Below, piece after piece: positions 34,353 to 43,187 of a stretch of DNA of 64,000 nucleotides; the first letter of the stretch is position 1, and every line of letters begins with the position of its first letter. The notes beneath the pieces were generated by a model that did not search any database, was not told the origin of the DNA, and saw nothing but the letters and a program-made list of their open reading frames with translations. Origin of the DNA: Bacteroidaceae bacterium (GTDB lineage Bacteria; Bacteroidota; Bacteroidia; Bacteroidales; Bacteroidaceae); contig JAFZSA010000044.1 in NCBI GenBank assembly GCA_017619585.1, forward strand, positions 31,952 to 95,951. Reading direction: 5' to 3'. The translations under genes were made by a program, and so were the position numbers.

Positions 34353-35429
34353 ATGAATAGTTTCGGACAGATATTTCGCATAACCACCTTTGGTGAGAGC
34401 CACGGAGCAGCCGTAGGTGGTGTAATAGACGGCATGCCGGCAGGTATCGCGGTGGACATGGACTTCATACAGCATGAGTTGGACCGCCGCCGCCCCGGGC
34501 AGAGTAAGCTGACTACAGCACGCAACGAGGCTGACAAGGTAGAGTTGCTGAGTGGCATCTTCGAGGGCAAGACCACTGGACAGCCCATTGGCTTTATGGT
34601 ACGCAATACCAACCAGCACAGTCAGGACTACGAGAATATGCGAAATGTCTATCGTCCCAGCCATGCCGACTATACCTACACACAGAAATACGGCATCCGC
34701 GACCATCGTGGTGGCGGACGCAGTTCTGCTCGTGAAACCATAAGTCGGGTAGTTGGAGGTGCCTTTGCTAAACTGGTACTCAGGCAGATGGGGATCAGTA
34801 TTCGGGCTTATACCCAGCAGGTAGGCGATATTATTCTGCCCGGAACATACAAGGATTATGACCTGACGCTGACAGAGAGCAACGATGTTCGTTGTCCTGA
34901 CCCCGCCTATGCCCAGAAAATGGCTGCCCTGATAACTGAGGTGAAAGCCGATGGCGATACCATAGGCGGTGTTATCTGTTGTGTCATAAAGGGCTGCCCC
35001 GTAGGATTGGGCGAACCTGCCTTTGATAAGCTGCATGCCCTTTTGGGCCATGCCATGCTAAGCATCAATGCCGTAAAGGGTTTTGAGTACGGACAGGGAT
35101 TTGCCGGTGTTACGGCACGCGGCAGCCAGCAAAATGATGTGATGATTCCCCTACCAGACGGCAAGGCGGGCTTTGCCACCAACAACAGCGGTGGCATACA
35201 GGGAGGCATCTCTAACGGGGAGGACATTTACTTCCGCGTAGCCTTCAAGCCCGTAGCAACCCTGCTAATGGAACAGAACACCATAACAAAGGACGGAGAA
35301 GCCACTAAACTGACAGCACGTGGCAGACACGACCCTTGCGTTCTACCACGTGCTGTCCCTATTGTTGAGGCAATGGCGGCCATAACCATACTGGATGCCG
35401 TCCTGCGCAACAGGCATTACAACCTTTAA
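34353..35429 (+). CDS. aroC: Chorismate synthase
   Basis: This 358-residue enzyme carries out the last step of the shikimate pathway, converting EPSP to chorismate with reduced FMN. The family signatures are [18 protein letters not shown] at the N terminus, [15 protein letters not shown] (about residues 45-60), [14 protein letters not shown] (about 125-140), and [20 protein letters not shown] near the C terminus. The ATG at 34353 gives the expected [18 protein letters not shown] start. The stop overlaps the stop of the convergent membrane-protein gene by 4 bp, so there is no room for a separate terminator. Confidence 0.98.
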   Translation: MNSFGQIFRITTFGESHGAAVGGVIDGMPAGIAVDMDFIQHELDRRRPGQSKLTTARNEADKVELLSGIFEGKTTGQPIGFMVRNTNQHSQDYENMRNVYRPSHADYTYTQKYGIRDHRGGGRSSARETISRVVGGAFAKLVLRQMGISIRAYTQQVGDIILPGTYKDYDLTLTESNDVRCPDPAYAQKMAALITEVKADGDTIGGVICCVIKGCPVGLGEPAFDKLHALLGHAMLSINAVKGFEYGQGFAGVTARGSQQNDVMIPLPDGKAGFATNNSGGIQGGISNGEDIYFRVAFKPVATLLMEQNTITKDGEATKLTARGRHDPCVLPRAVPIVEAMAAITILDAVLRNRHYNL

Positions 35430-36010
35430 TTCTCTTCTTCCTCTATCTGCTCTATAATCTTCTGGGCTGCATTCACAGCATTTCTGTGCATGTAGTAGCC
35501 TATGAGCAGGCCTATGACAGCTCCCACCAGCAATGGCAGTGCCATCAACCAATGGCTCATCCCGTCTGGTGCATTCTTCCATGCAAACTCATAGACAGCC
35601 CAACAGAGCCAGGGAATTAACAACGAGGGAGTGACATAGTACAGCCACTGGTTGTACTGCTTGCGAAACTTGGCCATGACCTTGGCTACAGTTGCCAGAT
35701 CCTCCGTCATAAGGTTCATACGGTCAACGGGCCTGTGTATATAGTACGTTGCAAAAGTACAGAACAGCATCATAATGCAGGTAACTATTACAAAGGCATT
35801 TCCAAGTGCTCCCGACATAGACAGCAACGGGTATAACAGAATACAGCATGCCGCACAAACAAAAGACAAAATTTTTGTCTTATTAATAGCCGTAACCCTG
35901 GTACGCATGGTTTCACGGAGGAGATGATCATTGACAATTTCCTGATGGTCTAGTTTTTGCTTGAGCAACGCAATCTGATTACGCATCTCCTCAAAGTTCA
36001 TTTCTTCCAT
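35426..36010 (-). CDS. Membrane protein paired with an ECF sigma factor (possible anti-sigma factor)
   Basis: This 194-residue protein has a cytoplasmic N-terminal helix of about 45 residues ([23 protein letters not shown]). Four hydrophobic segments follow (about 47-68, 70-90, 121-141 and 152-170), then an acidic C terminus ([11 protein letters not shown]). I recognise no enzyme motif or named family. The start lies 3 bp after the stop of the upstream ECF sigma gene, so the two are co-transcribed and probably coupled. By analogy with other sigma/anti-sigma pairs it may hold the sigma factor at the membrane, but it lacks a recognisable zinc anti-sigma (HxxxCxxC) motif. Its stop overlaps that of aroC. 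Confidence 0.7.
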   Translation of the reverse strand: MEEMNFEEMRNQIALLKQKLDHQEIVNDHLLRETMRTRVTAINKTKILSFVCAACCILLYPLLSMSGALGNAFVIVTCIMMLFCTFATYYIHRPVDRMNLMTEDLATVAKVMAKFRKQYNQWLYYVTPSLLIPWLCWAVYEFAWKNAPDGMSHWLMALPLLVGAVIGLLIGYYMHRNAVNAAQKIIEQIEEEEN

Positions 36011-36013
36011 AGT

Positions 36014-36487
36014 TTATCTCTGTTTCAATTTTTCTTTAATACGGACAAGTTTCACGCCCACATTCTTAACACTGATTCCCACCACATCGGCAATCTCCTC
36101 GTAGCTCATACCTTCCAACCACATCATCACCAAGGCACGGTCTACAAGGTCGAGCCTCTGAATACGTTCGTGCAACTGGCGGACCTGCTTGGTCTCGTGA
36201 TCCTCGTCGTCATAGAGGTTAATATTCATAGACAGAGGCACTTTGCTGCCCTGCCTGCGCTTCTTACGGTCAGCAGAGATACATGTATTCATGGCTACAC
36301 GATAAATCCATGTACTCAGCTTACTCTCGTTGCGGAAAGACTCGAAACCCTTCCACAGATTGATGAGCGTCTCCTGAAAGAGGTCGCTCACCTCGTCTGC
36401 ATCATTAGAGAACATATAGCACACCGTGTATATTGTGCTCTTATTCTCTCTGACCATCCGCGAGAACTCTTGTTCCTTAATATCCAT
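36014..36487 (-). CDS. ECF-type RNA polymerase sigma-70 factor
   Basis: This 157-residue sigma factor has region 2 at about residues 10-75 (TVCYMFSNDADEVSDLFQETLINLW, then STWIYRVAMNTCISADRKKR). Region 4 lies at about 100-157 with a helix-turn-helix MSYEEIADVVGISVKNVGVKLVRIKEKLK. There is no extra C-terminal domain. It directs polymerase to a small regulon, often its own operon and envelope genes. The promoter box upstream is of the housekeeping type. The partner gene 3 bp downstream encodes a four-helix membrane protein that may control it. Confidence 0.93.
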   Translation of the reverse strand: MDIKEQEFSRMVRENKSTIYTVCYMFSNDADEVSDLFQETLINLWKGFESFRNESKLSTWIYRVAMNTCISADRKKRRQGSKVPLSMNINLYDDEDHETKQVRQLHERIQRLDLVDRALVMMWLEGMSYEEIADVVGISVKNVGVKLVRIKEKLKQR

Positions 36488-36537
36488 AGCGCTATGTTAT
36501 TTCTGTCCTTATGACGCATGTAGCTACCGATTTGCTA

Positions 36538-36545
36538 CAAAGATA
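36538..36545 (-). promoter_or_regulatory. -7 box for the sigma-factor operon
   Basis: TATCTTTG on the - strand lies 50 bp before the ATG at 36487. It overlaps the end of the intergenic gap before the GH16 stop codon at 36556. Confidence 0.5.
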
Positions 36546-36555
36546 TCCACTTTTT

Positions 36556-37479
36556 TCACTTTCCTACTTTTTGGTACACGCGCACATAGTCAATCTCGTA
36601 GCGCATAGGGAAGTCAGCCGGATTAAACTGCTTGACGCGCGTATCAAGCGCCAAATTTAGCAGCAGATACTGTGGACTATGGAAGGGATTGATACCCGTT
36701 CCGCGAGCCTTTCCGTTGATGGTGCGTTTCAGGTCAACCTGATTTAGCAACTCATCATCAAGATAAAGACGGATGAAATCCGCATCCCAATCCATTCGCC
36801 ATACATGGAAACGTGTTGCCCATGCAGGATCACGGTCTGTAAAATGAGTTAGGGGTGTATAAGAGGAATCCCACTGGGTATCTTCCTCGGTATCGCCAGC
36901 CCAGCAGGCATTGGCCAAAATGGTAGGCTTCCCTTGGTGCTGATAATACTCTAACATATCTACCTCTCCGTTCGCAGGCCAGGGAAGATCACTTCCCAAA
37001 AGCCAGATAGCAGGCCATGCTCCCTTGCAGACGGGAATGCGAGCACAAACCTCTACCCTACCATACAGAAAAGAATACTTACCCTTGGTTATAACAGAAG
37101 CACTGGTCCACTCTACCCACTCACGACTGGTACGCCAGTTTGATTCATCCTCTCTGTAGGCAGGACAAGGGAATGCAGCCTTGCGGGCCTCAATCACCAG
37201 TTTACCATCTCGCTGAAAAGCATTCTCGGGAGTGTACCATTGTTCCTCATAGTTACGGACAAAGCCTTTTTCGAAGTCCCATTTCTCTGAGTCCAGACTA
37301 CCGTCCTCGTCAAATTCATCGTGCCAAACAAGACGCCAGCCGCCCTTAATAGTCTTAGGGGCTTGGGCTGTTACCTGTGGTGGCCAGTTACGAAAGGCTA
37401 CAACGCCCAGGGCCGCTATTCCCAACAGGCAGTAAAATTTGTTTTCCAACAATTGATGCATTAGTTTTTTTAGTTTCAT
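36556..37479 (-). CDS. Glycoside hydrolase family 16 protein (beta-glucanase type)
   Basis: This 307-residue protein starts with an N-terminal hydrophobic segment (FYCLLGIAALGVVAF) that could be a signal peptide or membrane anchor. A GH16 jellyroll begins WRLVWHDEFDEDGSLDSEKWDFE. The active-site signature ExDxxE is present as GEVDMLEYY (about residue 160), preceded by KGAWPAIWLLG. GH16 enzymes cut beta-1,3 or beta-1,3/1,4 glucans and related polymers; the exact substrate is not readable. I chose the ATG at 37479. The open frame extends to 37722 but crosses the promoter at 37520-37527 and overlaps purN on the other strand. Confidence 0.92.
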   Translation of the reverse strand: MKLKKLMHQLLENKFYCLLGIAALGVVAFRNWPPQVTAQAPKTIKGGWRLVWHDEFDEDGSLDSEKWDFEKGFVRNYEEQWYTPENAFQRDGKLVIEARKAAFPCPAYREDESNWRTSREWVEWTSASVITKGKYSFLYGRVEVCARIPVCKGAWPAIWLLGSDLPWPANGEVDMLEYYQHQGKPTILANACWAGDTEEDTQWDSSYTPLTHFTDRDPAWATRFHVWRMDWDADFIRLYLDDELLNQVDLKRTINGKARGTGINPFHSPQYLLLNLALDTRVKQFNPADFPMRYEIDYVRVYQKVGK

Positions 37480-37519
37480 AAACAAGCTTTTTTTTAGTTG
37501 AGAAAATTCTAATGAAATA

Positions 37520-37527
37520 CAAAAGTA
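37520..37527 (-). promoter_or_regulatory. -7 box for the GH16 gene
   Basis: TACTTTTG on the - strand lies 40 bp before the ATG at 37479. It is back to back with the purN promoter at 37571. Confidence 0.55.
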
Positions 37528-37570
37528 AGCATTATTTCCGAAAAACCAACCATTCTTTCTTTTTTTTTCA

Positions 37571-37578
37571 TAACTTTG
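37571..37578 (+). promoter_or_regulatory. -7 box for purN
   Basis: TAACTTTG, followed by CATC, lies 28 bp before the purN ATG. The sequence upstream is T-rich without a clear TTTG. Confidence 0.55.
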
Positions 37579-37606
37579 CATCAACTTACCTAAAGAAAAG
37601 AGAAAC

Positions 37607-38212
37607 ATGAGACCTACGCATATAGCCATCTTTGTTTCTGGCAACGGCTCGAACTGCGAAAACCTGATTCGCCACTTCGAACATTCTGACGTTGCCCAAT
37701 GTACCTTGGTCGTCAGCAACAAACCCGATGCTTATGCATTGGTGAGAGCAGAACGCCTGGGTGTCCCTGCAGCAATTGTCACAAAGGAGGAACTAAACAC
37801 CCCTGATGTGATGCTGCCCCTGTTGCAGAAACATAACATCGACTTCATTGTCCTGGCAGGTTTCCTGCCACTAATCCCCCTATATCTGGTGAACGCCTAT
37901 CCACGTTGTATCATCAACCTACACCCTGCCCTATTACCCAAATACGGTGGGAAAGGCATGTGGGGACGCCATGTACATGAGGCAGTCAAGGTTGCTGGAG
38001 AGACAGAGACAGGCATGACCGTTCATTACGTTACTCCCGTCTGCGATTCTGGCGAGATTATTGCCCAATTTAAGGTCACCATCCTCCCCACCGACTCTGT
38101 TGATGAGATTGCAGAAAAAGAACACCAGTTGGAGATGGAGCACTTCCCCAAGATTGTGGAAAAAGTAATTGGAGTTTCCTCCGGCTCTCCCTTTGCGGAA
38201 AAAGAAGATTAG
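37607..38212 (+). CDS. purN: Phosphoribosylglycinamide formyltransferase
   Basis: This 201-residue PurN transfers a formyl group from 10-formyltetrahydrofolate to GAR in purine synthesis. It shows the N-terminal FVSGNGSNCENLIRHF, the folate/active-site segment INLHPALLPKYGGKGMWGRHVHEAV with Asn/His catalytic residues, and GETETGMTVHYVTPVCDSGEII with the catalytic Asp. GNGSN replaces the more usual GxGSN, a conservative variant. The ATG at 37607 follows a housekeeping promoter box. The stop codon is part of a short GATTAGG repeat. An AlkZ-related gene follows after 15 bp. Confidence 0.96.
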   Translation: MRPTHIAIFVSGNGSNCENLIRHFEHSDVAQCTLVVSNKPDAYALVRAERLGVPAAIVTKEELNTPDVMLPLLQKHNIDFIVLAGFLPLIPLYLVNAYPRCIINLHPALLPKYGGKGMWGRHVHEAVKVAGETETGMTVHYVTPVCDSGEIIAQFKVTILPTDSVDEIAEKEHQLEMEHFPKIVEKVIGVSSGSPFAEKED

Positions 38213-38220
38213 GGATTAGG
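38207..38220. repeat. Two 7-bp units (GATTAGG) across the purN stop codon
   Basis: GATTAGG occurs twice in register; the TAG of the first is the purN stop codon. The same unit forms a four-copy array at 51773-51800. Confidence 0.55.
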
Positions 38221-38227
38221 GAGAAAT

Positions 38228-38896
38228 ATGGCAAGGCAAAAGATATACAATAGTGCACAACTGATGGAGCTGATTGGGCAAATAGGCTTTCTTCCACTAC
38301 TTGACAGCGGCATCAAAGGCTTCTCGGCCGAAGAGATGGTTGACGAGGAGTGCAGATATGTTGCCTTACCAGACGGGGGCTGGGACTGGCCCCTGTGGAA
38401 ATGGAAAGGAGAAATCATTACAGAAGGCGGACATGTCTATGGTAAGTTCTTTGCCGGCAAGGCTGGCTTTATCAGCCGTGACTGGTGGCCACACTTCTGT
38501 AACTACCGCCGCAGTACCCGTCCGGCTCCTACGGAAGGAAGCATAGAAGAAACCATCCTTCTGACCCTGGAAGCCAACGAGAGCCTCATCACCCGCCAAC
38601 TACGTGCTGCCTGCGGCTTTGACGGTCCCAAAATGCGAAGCAAGTTTGACGGTTACGTTACCCGACTGCAGATGGCAACACGCATCGTAACAGAGGATTT
38701 TGTTTATCCCACAGACCGCCATGGCCGTAATTATGGTTGGGGATGGTCCTTGCTTACAACACCTGAACTACTATACGGAAAGGACATCTGCCAATGCGAC
38801 TGTCCGCCTCAGGAATCTTTTGAACTTATTTGCCAGCAGCTACGTACCATCTGTCCGGAAGCTACAGAAAAACAAATAACAAAACTGCTGAAATAA
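38228..38896 (+). CDS. AlkZ-related winged-helix protein
   Basis: This 222-residue cytoplasmic protein starts MARQKIYNSAQLMELIGQIGFLPLL and contains paired-Trp segments (DGGWDWPLWKWKGEII, ISRDWWPHFCNYRR). In its second half it has a winged-helix-like region (LITRQLRAACGFDGPKMRSKFDGYVTRLQM). This arrangement resembles proteins annotated as AlkZ-related in Bacteroidales, distant relatives of the YcaQ/AlkZ DNA glycosylases that repair crosslinks. The protein is much shorter than AlkZ (about 400 residues), so catalytic activity is not certain. It lies 15 bp after purN and may be co-transcribed with it. Confidence 0.55.
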   Translation: MARQKIYNSAQLMELIGQIGFLPLLDSGIKGFSAEEMVDEECRYVALPDGGWDWPLWKWKGEIITEGGHVYGKFFAGKAGFISRDWWPHFCNYRRSTRPAPTEGSIEETILLTLEANESLITRQLRAACGFDGPKMRSKFDGYVTRLQMATRIVTEDFVYPTDRHGRNYGWGWSLLTTPELLYGKDICQCDCPPQESFELICQQLRTICPEATEKQITKLLK

Positions 38897-38920
38897 GCTG
38901 AATCTTCACCCGTTTATCTC

Positions 38921-39871
38921 CTATTTGATTTCTACGTACAACGGCAGATGGTCTGAGTATCCGCCTTTATAAACAGGACCTTGGAAAGTTCGCCAAGGCA
39001 CTCCCTTTTCAGTCAGCAGAAAAGGGAATTTAGCGACATGGGCACGAGGTTCACAATAATCCCGCATGGAAGGCGAGACCAATATATGGTCAATAAATCC
39101 CCATAGTCCCTGATAGCAATAGGTACCCTGTGCTTTCTTCAGCTCCTTGCGTTTCTGCGGAATCAGACTGACAAGATGTTGCAGGATGGAACGGAAGATT
39201 GGGTCGCCTGACTCTGCATTGAAATCACCCATCACCAGAACACGCTGCCCTTGCAGTTGATCCAATGCTGCACAAAGTGTCTCTGCAGCCAACATACGGT
39301 TCCGCATACTGCTCCTGTTATCTCCCGCCCTACTGGGAAAGTGCAGTACAAAGACATGAAGCAAGGAATCCGTGCGGGTTAGACACCCCCAGACATGCAG
39401 AATATCACGGGTAGGACGAAGTCCGTGCTCAGCAGAAGGAACTCTTATCGCCTCACTTCCCTGAAGACGAAAAAGAGTTGGCTGATAAAGCAGACAACAA
39501 TCCACACCTCGGAGGTCAGGCCCCTCGGAATGTACATAACGGTATTTGGCAGCACGCAAAGGACTGCGAAGGGTAAGATCGCGCAGGACGGTATCGTTCT
39601 CCACCTCGCACATCCCCACCATCATAGGCCATCCGCCCTGTTCTGCTACAGCAGCTATCACACGCGAGATATTATCCAACTTACGCCAGTAACGCCAAGG
39701 CGTCCAATGATAAGAGCCTTCAGGAAGGAAATCAAAATCGTTCTTCAATGTATCATGCTGCGTATCAAAGACGTTCTCCACATTGTACCACATGATTTTC
39801 TGCGCCTCAACCTCAACAGGAAGAGCCAGAAAAGCCATCAGCCAAAAGACGAAGAAGAAACGCTCTGCCAT
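38921..39871 (-). CDS. Exported endonuclease/exonuclease/phosphatase family protein
   Basis: This 316-residue protein has a signal peptide (MAERFFFVFWLMAFLALPVEVEA). The EEP fold is visible from IMWYNVENVFDTQHD (metal site), through VGMCEVENDTVLRDL with the catalytic Glu, VLVMGDFNAESGDPIF, and the C-terminal KGGYSDHLPLYVEI with the Asp-His pair. All key residues appear to be present, so it should be an active phosphodiesterase acting outside the cytoplasm. The substrate could be nucleic acid, a nucleotide or a lipid headgroup. It starts 3 bp after the YgjP-type protease gene, so the two form an operon. Confidence 0.88.
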   Translation of the reverse strand: MAERFFFVFWLMAFLALPVEVEAQKIMWYNVENVFDTQHDTLKNDFDFLPEGSYHWTPWRYWRKLDNISRVIAAVAEQGGWPMMVGMCEVENDTVLRDLTLRSPLRAAKYRYVHSEGPDLRGVDCCLLYQPTLFRLQGSEAIRVPSAEHGLRPTRDILHVWGCLTRTDSLLHVFVLHFPSRAGDNRSSMRNRMLAAETLCAALDQLQGQRVLVMGDFNAESGDPIFRSILQHLVSLIPQKRKELKKAQGTYCYQGLWGFIDHILVSPSMRDYCEPRAHVAKFPFLLTEKGVPWRTFQGPVYKGGYSDHLPLYVEIK

Positions 39872-39874
39872 TTG

Positions 39875-40447
39875 TCAGAAAACAGATTTAGAGAATCTCT
39901 TGAGTTCCGTACGATATCGGAGGGAGCAACCATCCGTAGCCTCATCCAGCAATGCCCAGAAACGAGGACCGTGATTCATCTCTACAAGATGAGTCAGTTC
40001 GTGCTGCATAACGTAATCCTGCAGGTGAGGCGGAAGTAGCATCAGATACAAGCTAAGACTAACATTACCCTTACTGCTACAGCTGCCCCATCGGGTACGG
40101 CTCTTATGAATGCTGACTTTCTGATATTGCAAGCCTCTTGCAGCTGCCAGAGACTGCAGACGTGGCGGAAGTTCGATTTTGGCTTGTTTACGCAATGACT
40201 CTATCTGCTCTGGCGTAAAATGCTGTTGGTTGGCACGCCGTACTGCCGAACGCTCCTGCATAGCCTTCAGACGCGGGCGCAACTGCTCTATGGCCCTGAG
40301 CAAATCCGAGTGGCGAGCCCTAACGGGAAGAGTACACACAAGTCCCTCCTCCGTACAACGGAAAACAAACCTCTTGGCCCGACTATTGCTACGCAATTTT
40401 ATGCGACCAAGTTCTTTATCCTCGACAAAAAATGCTGTTTCTTCCAT
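39875..40447 (-). CDS. YgjP-type (M48/SprT-like) metallopeptidase domain protein
   Basis: This 190-residue protein carries the zinc motif HELTHLVEMNHGPRFW near the C terminus, with HExxH and a downstream His. KSRTRWGSCSSKGNVSLSLYLMLLP precedes it, the usual YgjP/DUF45 context. The N-terminal part is basic (RIKLRSNSRAKRFVFRCTEEGLV). There is no signal peptide, so it is cytoplasmic. The physiological role of this family is not established. It is the first gene of a two-gene operon with the EEP-family gene. The promoter box ends only 10 bp before the ATG, leaving an almost leaderless mRNA. Confidence 0.88.
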   Translation of the reverse strand: MEETAFFVEDKELGRIKLRSNSRAKRFVFRCTEEGLVCTLPVRARHSDLLRAIEQLRPRLKAMQERSAVRRANQQHFTPEQIESLRKQAKIELPPRLQSLAAARGLQYQKVSIHKSRTRWGSCSSKGNVSLSLYLMLLPPHLQDYVMQHELTHLVEMNHGPRFWALLDEATDGCSLRYRTELKRFSKSVF

Positions 40448-40457
40448 TTTTACGGCC

Positions 40458-40465
40458 CAAAATTA
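40458..40465 (-). promoter_or_regulatory. -7 box close to the YgjP-type start codon
   Basis: TAATTTTG on the - strand ends 10 bp before the ATG at 40447, so the leader would be only a few bases. Confidence 0.5.
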
Positions 40466-40540
40466 CAAAAAAGGAACAAGAAGAACGTTAAAAATCTGTT
40501 AAAGAAACAGAAAGAACATGGTATTCATAAGGGTAATTTG

Positions 40541-40548
40541 TATTTTTG
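40541..40548 (+). promoter_or_regulatory. -7 box for the second C10 protease, followed by a small hairpin
   Basis: TATTTTTG lies 69 bp before the ATG at 40618. The leader contains a hairpin, ATTACTT-CAA-AAGTAAT (40570-40586). Confidence 0.45.
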
Positions 40549-40617
40549 TTTGGTGATAACCAGCCCATTATTACTTCAAAAGTAATGATTGAGACTTTAT
40601 ACCTTAGAACAAAGCCG

Positions 40618-43110
40618 ATGAACAAAACTATCCTTATACTAACATGCTGGCTATTGGGATTAGTATCCGGAATGGCTCAACAGCGTAAGATGGCAGACGT
40701 GCAACACATTGCCGACTCTATACTAAGCACTCCCAAAAGATGGGGGAACCAAGCACGAATAAAGAAAGCCAAAACACATCGGATTATAGCAGCATCACAA
40801 CTGCTGAATTGCACTCAAAACGCTTTCTACGTTTGTGACGCCGGAGTAGACGGATTTGCCGTTATCTCGGCAGACGAAAGGATGAGTCCCGTCCTGGGAT
40901 TCTCGCAAAGCAGAAGTTTTGACACGGACAACATCCCTGCAGGCATGCAAGAACTGCTGAGCAGCTACGCCAAGGAATACGAGGCACTGACACGCGGAAA
41001 GCCGCTAAGGCTGACAAGACGACACATAGAAGGCATACAAGAACAGGTCGGACCTCTGCTGACCACTGAATGGGGACAAGCTGCCCCCTTCAACAACAGA
41101 TGTCCCGAGTGGGAGGGAGAACGCTGCATCACAGGATGTGTTGCCGTTACTACAGCTCAGACCATGCGGTATTACCAGTACCCCGACTCAGCCAAAGGTG
41201 AGGTTGACTACACAACCCCATCCCGTAACATTCCTATTAAGGAAGACCTTTCGAACTTTCATTTCGACTGGCCCAACATGCGCAACCAGTACTACAATGG
41301 TGCCTCCGAGGTAGAGGAAAACGCTGTTGCCGACTTGCTATATGCCTGTGCTACAGCAGTTAAGATGGACTTCGGTCTGAAAGGAAGTTCCGCCAGCAGC
41401 ACAAACCAAGTGAAGGCTCTGGTAGAGAACTTCAGATACGACCCGGATATCACCAACGTCCAAAAGGATTACATGACCACCAACGAATGGCAGACGCTGA
41501 TGCTGAACGAGCTGAACGCAGAAAGTCCACGCCCCATCATCTATTCGGCCATCTCACCAGCGGAAGGCGGACACTCCTTTATCATTGACGGCTACAAGGC
41601 TGACGAGGACGGATATCCCTTCTATCACGTCAACTGGGGATGGGAAGGATACTGCGACAACTACTTCAAGCTAAGCAGTATGGATGCCGATGGTGTGGAG
41701 TTCTCGAAGGAACACGAGGCCATCATTTTCATTCAACCAGACAATGAAAAGCAAGATAACGGATACTTTTTGCAAGCACAAGAAGTAGTACTCTCTTCTG
41801 CTAGAATCAATCCCAAACTACCTATTTCCACATTCGATGTAACGATGAAACTGTATAACTACAGTTACAAGACATTTACAGGAAAGATAGAGGTTTATCT
41901 GACAAATGAAAATGGAACAGAAACTTTGGTTGGAACCAGCCAAAAAATAAACGGATTACCATTTAGTTACGGCTTTAACAGTTTCTCTATCAAAGCCACT
42001 TTACCCCGTACCATAGAAGAGGGCGACTATACTGTGACTATTCGCAGCAAAGCTGACAAGAGCGAAACATCAGAGACGGTAACTTATCCATCGCCTCAGA
42101 TACTTACAGTAACCAGTATAACGGAAAGCTATACACCCAACATCATGGTTGCCGATTTCATGAATGTAGGCGAGGATTTGCAAGATCTCTCTGTCGCTGT
42201 AAGAGCCTCATACCCCATGAACTTTGCCGTCAAAACTTTCACAGGAAAAATACGTATGGCAGTGGCAGACGAAGAAGGCAATATCATAGCCATTTTTGGA
42301 GACGTTGCCAACATCAGTAATCTGGTGTATGGCTATTACCTGCAGAAAGCATACACCTTTACAGGAAAACTACCCGATTATCTGGAAGACGGCAAGTACC
42401 GCATCTACCTAGCTGCTAACCAGTCGGGGTATCTGGAATGGGGAAAGGTAACAGGATACAAGATGGAAGCTGGTAAGTTCCAGGAAGAAATCTACATCCC
42501 CTTTTGGCTGGAAGATGGCAAAATTATCTACCACAAAGCAGGAGAGGAGGAATTGCCAAAAGATTCATCCAATATACAGGTAACAAACATGGAAGTTATT
42601 ACCTTCACCCCAAAGACAAGATACATAGAAATGCAGATAAGCAACATAGCAAACTTGGGAGACAATCCGTTCATAGGACAATTCTCGATGCTTGCCTACG
42701 ACGAGACAAACACTTTTGCAACCGCCTTTGGAGAGCCACAGAAAATAAGCTCCCCTATAGGATCATTCCAGATGACAAGCAGAACATTCAGTTTTAGCGG
42801 CAGCCTGCCAGAGGAACTGAAAGACGGAATGTACTCTATTAAAATTGGCGCCAAACAGAACGGATGCCAAGGATGGACTCCATTAAAAGGGCTTGCCGTA
42901 GAAGATGGCTATATTACAGCTTACAACATCGATCTGGGCTATGACTTCATCATTATGAACAAAAAGATGTACAAAGTAGAAACAGACGGACTGATGACTC
43001 CTGTTGAGCAAACTGAGCAGGGACCTGTATATAATCTGAACGGACAGAGAATCTGTTCACAACAAAGAAAAGGCATCTATATCATTAACGGCAAGAAGGT
43101 GGCAAAATGA
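40618..43110 (+). CDS. Large C10 family (streptopain-like) protease with repeated C-terminal domains
   Basis: This 830-residue secreted cysteine protease has signal peptide MNKTILILTCWLLGLVSGMAQ. A Spi-like propeptide and the C10 catalytic domain follow: CITGCVAVTTAQTMRYYQYP with the catalytic Cys and GGHSFIIDGYKADEDGYPFYHVNWGWEG with the catalytic His. Three related domains of about 130 residues come after about residue 375, each with FTGKI or F.GQF, a central YGY- or GSF-type turn, and an EEGDYTV / EDGKYRIYL / KDGMYSIKI strand. They are probably Ig-like adhesion or spacing domains. The C terminus VYNLNGQRI...KGIYIINGKKVAK is a Prevotella-type secretion tail. The ATG at 40618 fits the signal peptide; the frame is open from 40546. 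Confidence 0.92.
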   Translation: MNKTILILTCWLLGLVSGMAQQRKMADVQHIADSILSTPKRWGNQARIKKAKTHRIIAASQLLNCTQNAFYVCDAGVDGFAVISADERMSPVLGFSQSRSFDTDNIPAGMQELLSSYAKEYEALTRGKPLRLTRRHIEGIQEQVGPLLTTEWGQAAPFNNRCPEWEGERCITGCVAVTTAQTMRYYQYPDSAKGEVDYTTPSRNIPIKEDLSNFHFDWPNMRNQYYNGASEVEENAVADLLYACATAVKMDFGLKGSSASSTNQVKALVENFRYDPDITNVQKDYMTTNEWQTLMLNELNAESPRPIIYSAISPAEGGHSFIIDGYKADEDGYPFYHVNWGWEGYCDNYFKLSSMDADGVEFSKEHEAIIFIQPDNEKQDNGYFLQAQEVVLSSARINPKLPISTFDVTMKLYNYSYKTFTGKIEVYLTNENGTETLVGTSQKINGLPFSYGFNSFSIKATLPRTIEEGDYTVTIRSKADKSETSETVTYPSPQILTVTSITESYTPNIMVADFMNVGEDLQDLSVAVRASYPMNFAVKTFTGKIRMAVADEEGNIIAIFGDVANISNLVYGYYLQKAYTFTGKLPDYLEDGKYRIYLAANQSGYLEWGKVTGYKMEAGKFQEEIYIPFWLEDGKIIYHKAGEEELPKDSSNIQVTNMEVITFTPKTRYIEMQISNIANLGDNPFIGQFSMLAYDETNTFATAFGEPQKISSPIGSFQMTSRTFSFSGSLPEELKDGMYSIKIGAKQNGCQGWTPLKGLAVEDGYITAYNIDLGYDFIIMNKKMYKVETDGLMTPVEQTEQGPVYNLNGQRICSQQRKGIYIINGKKVAK

Positions 43111-43118
43111 GATTTTAC

Positions 43119-43133
43119 CCCAACATAGTTGGG
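43119..43133. other. Short inverted repeat upstream of lysS
   Basis: CCCAAC and GTTGGG pair around a 3-base loop. It lies 8 bp after the C10 stop and overlaps the -33 region of the lysS promoter. It lacks a T-tract, so its role is open. Confidence 0.4.
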
Positions 43134-43151
43134 TAATTGTAAGAATTGTTG

Positions 43152-43159
43152 TACCTTTG
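43152..43159 (+). promoter_or_regulatory. -7 box for lysS
   Basis: TACCTTTG lies 28 bp before the lysS ATG. A TTGG at 43129-43132 lies 19 bp upstream and can serve as the -33 element. Confidence 0.7.
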
Positions 43160-43187
43160 CACCCGCTTTATAAAGGTTAGAAACAAA

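Noticed and set aside
37480..37722. An 81-residue N-terminal extension of the GH16 protein
   Set aside because: It overlaps the purN gene and both divergent promoters; the ATG at 37479 fits a membrane-targeting start.
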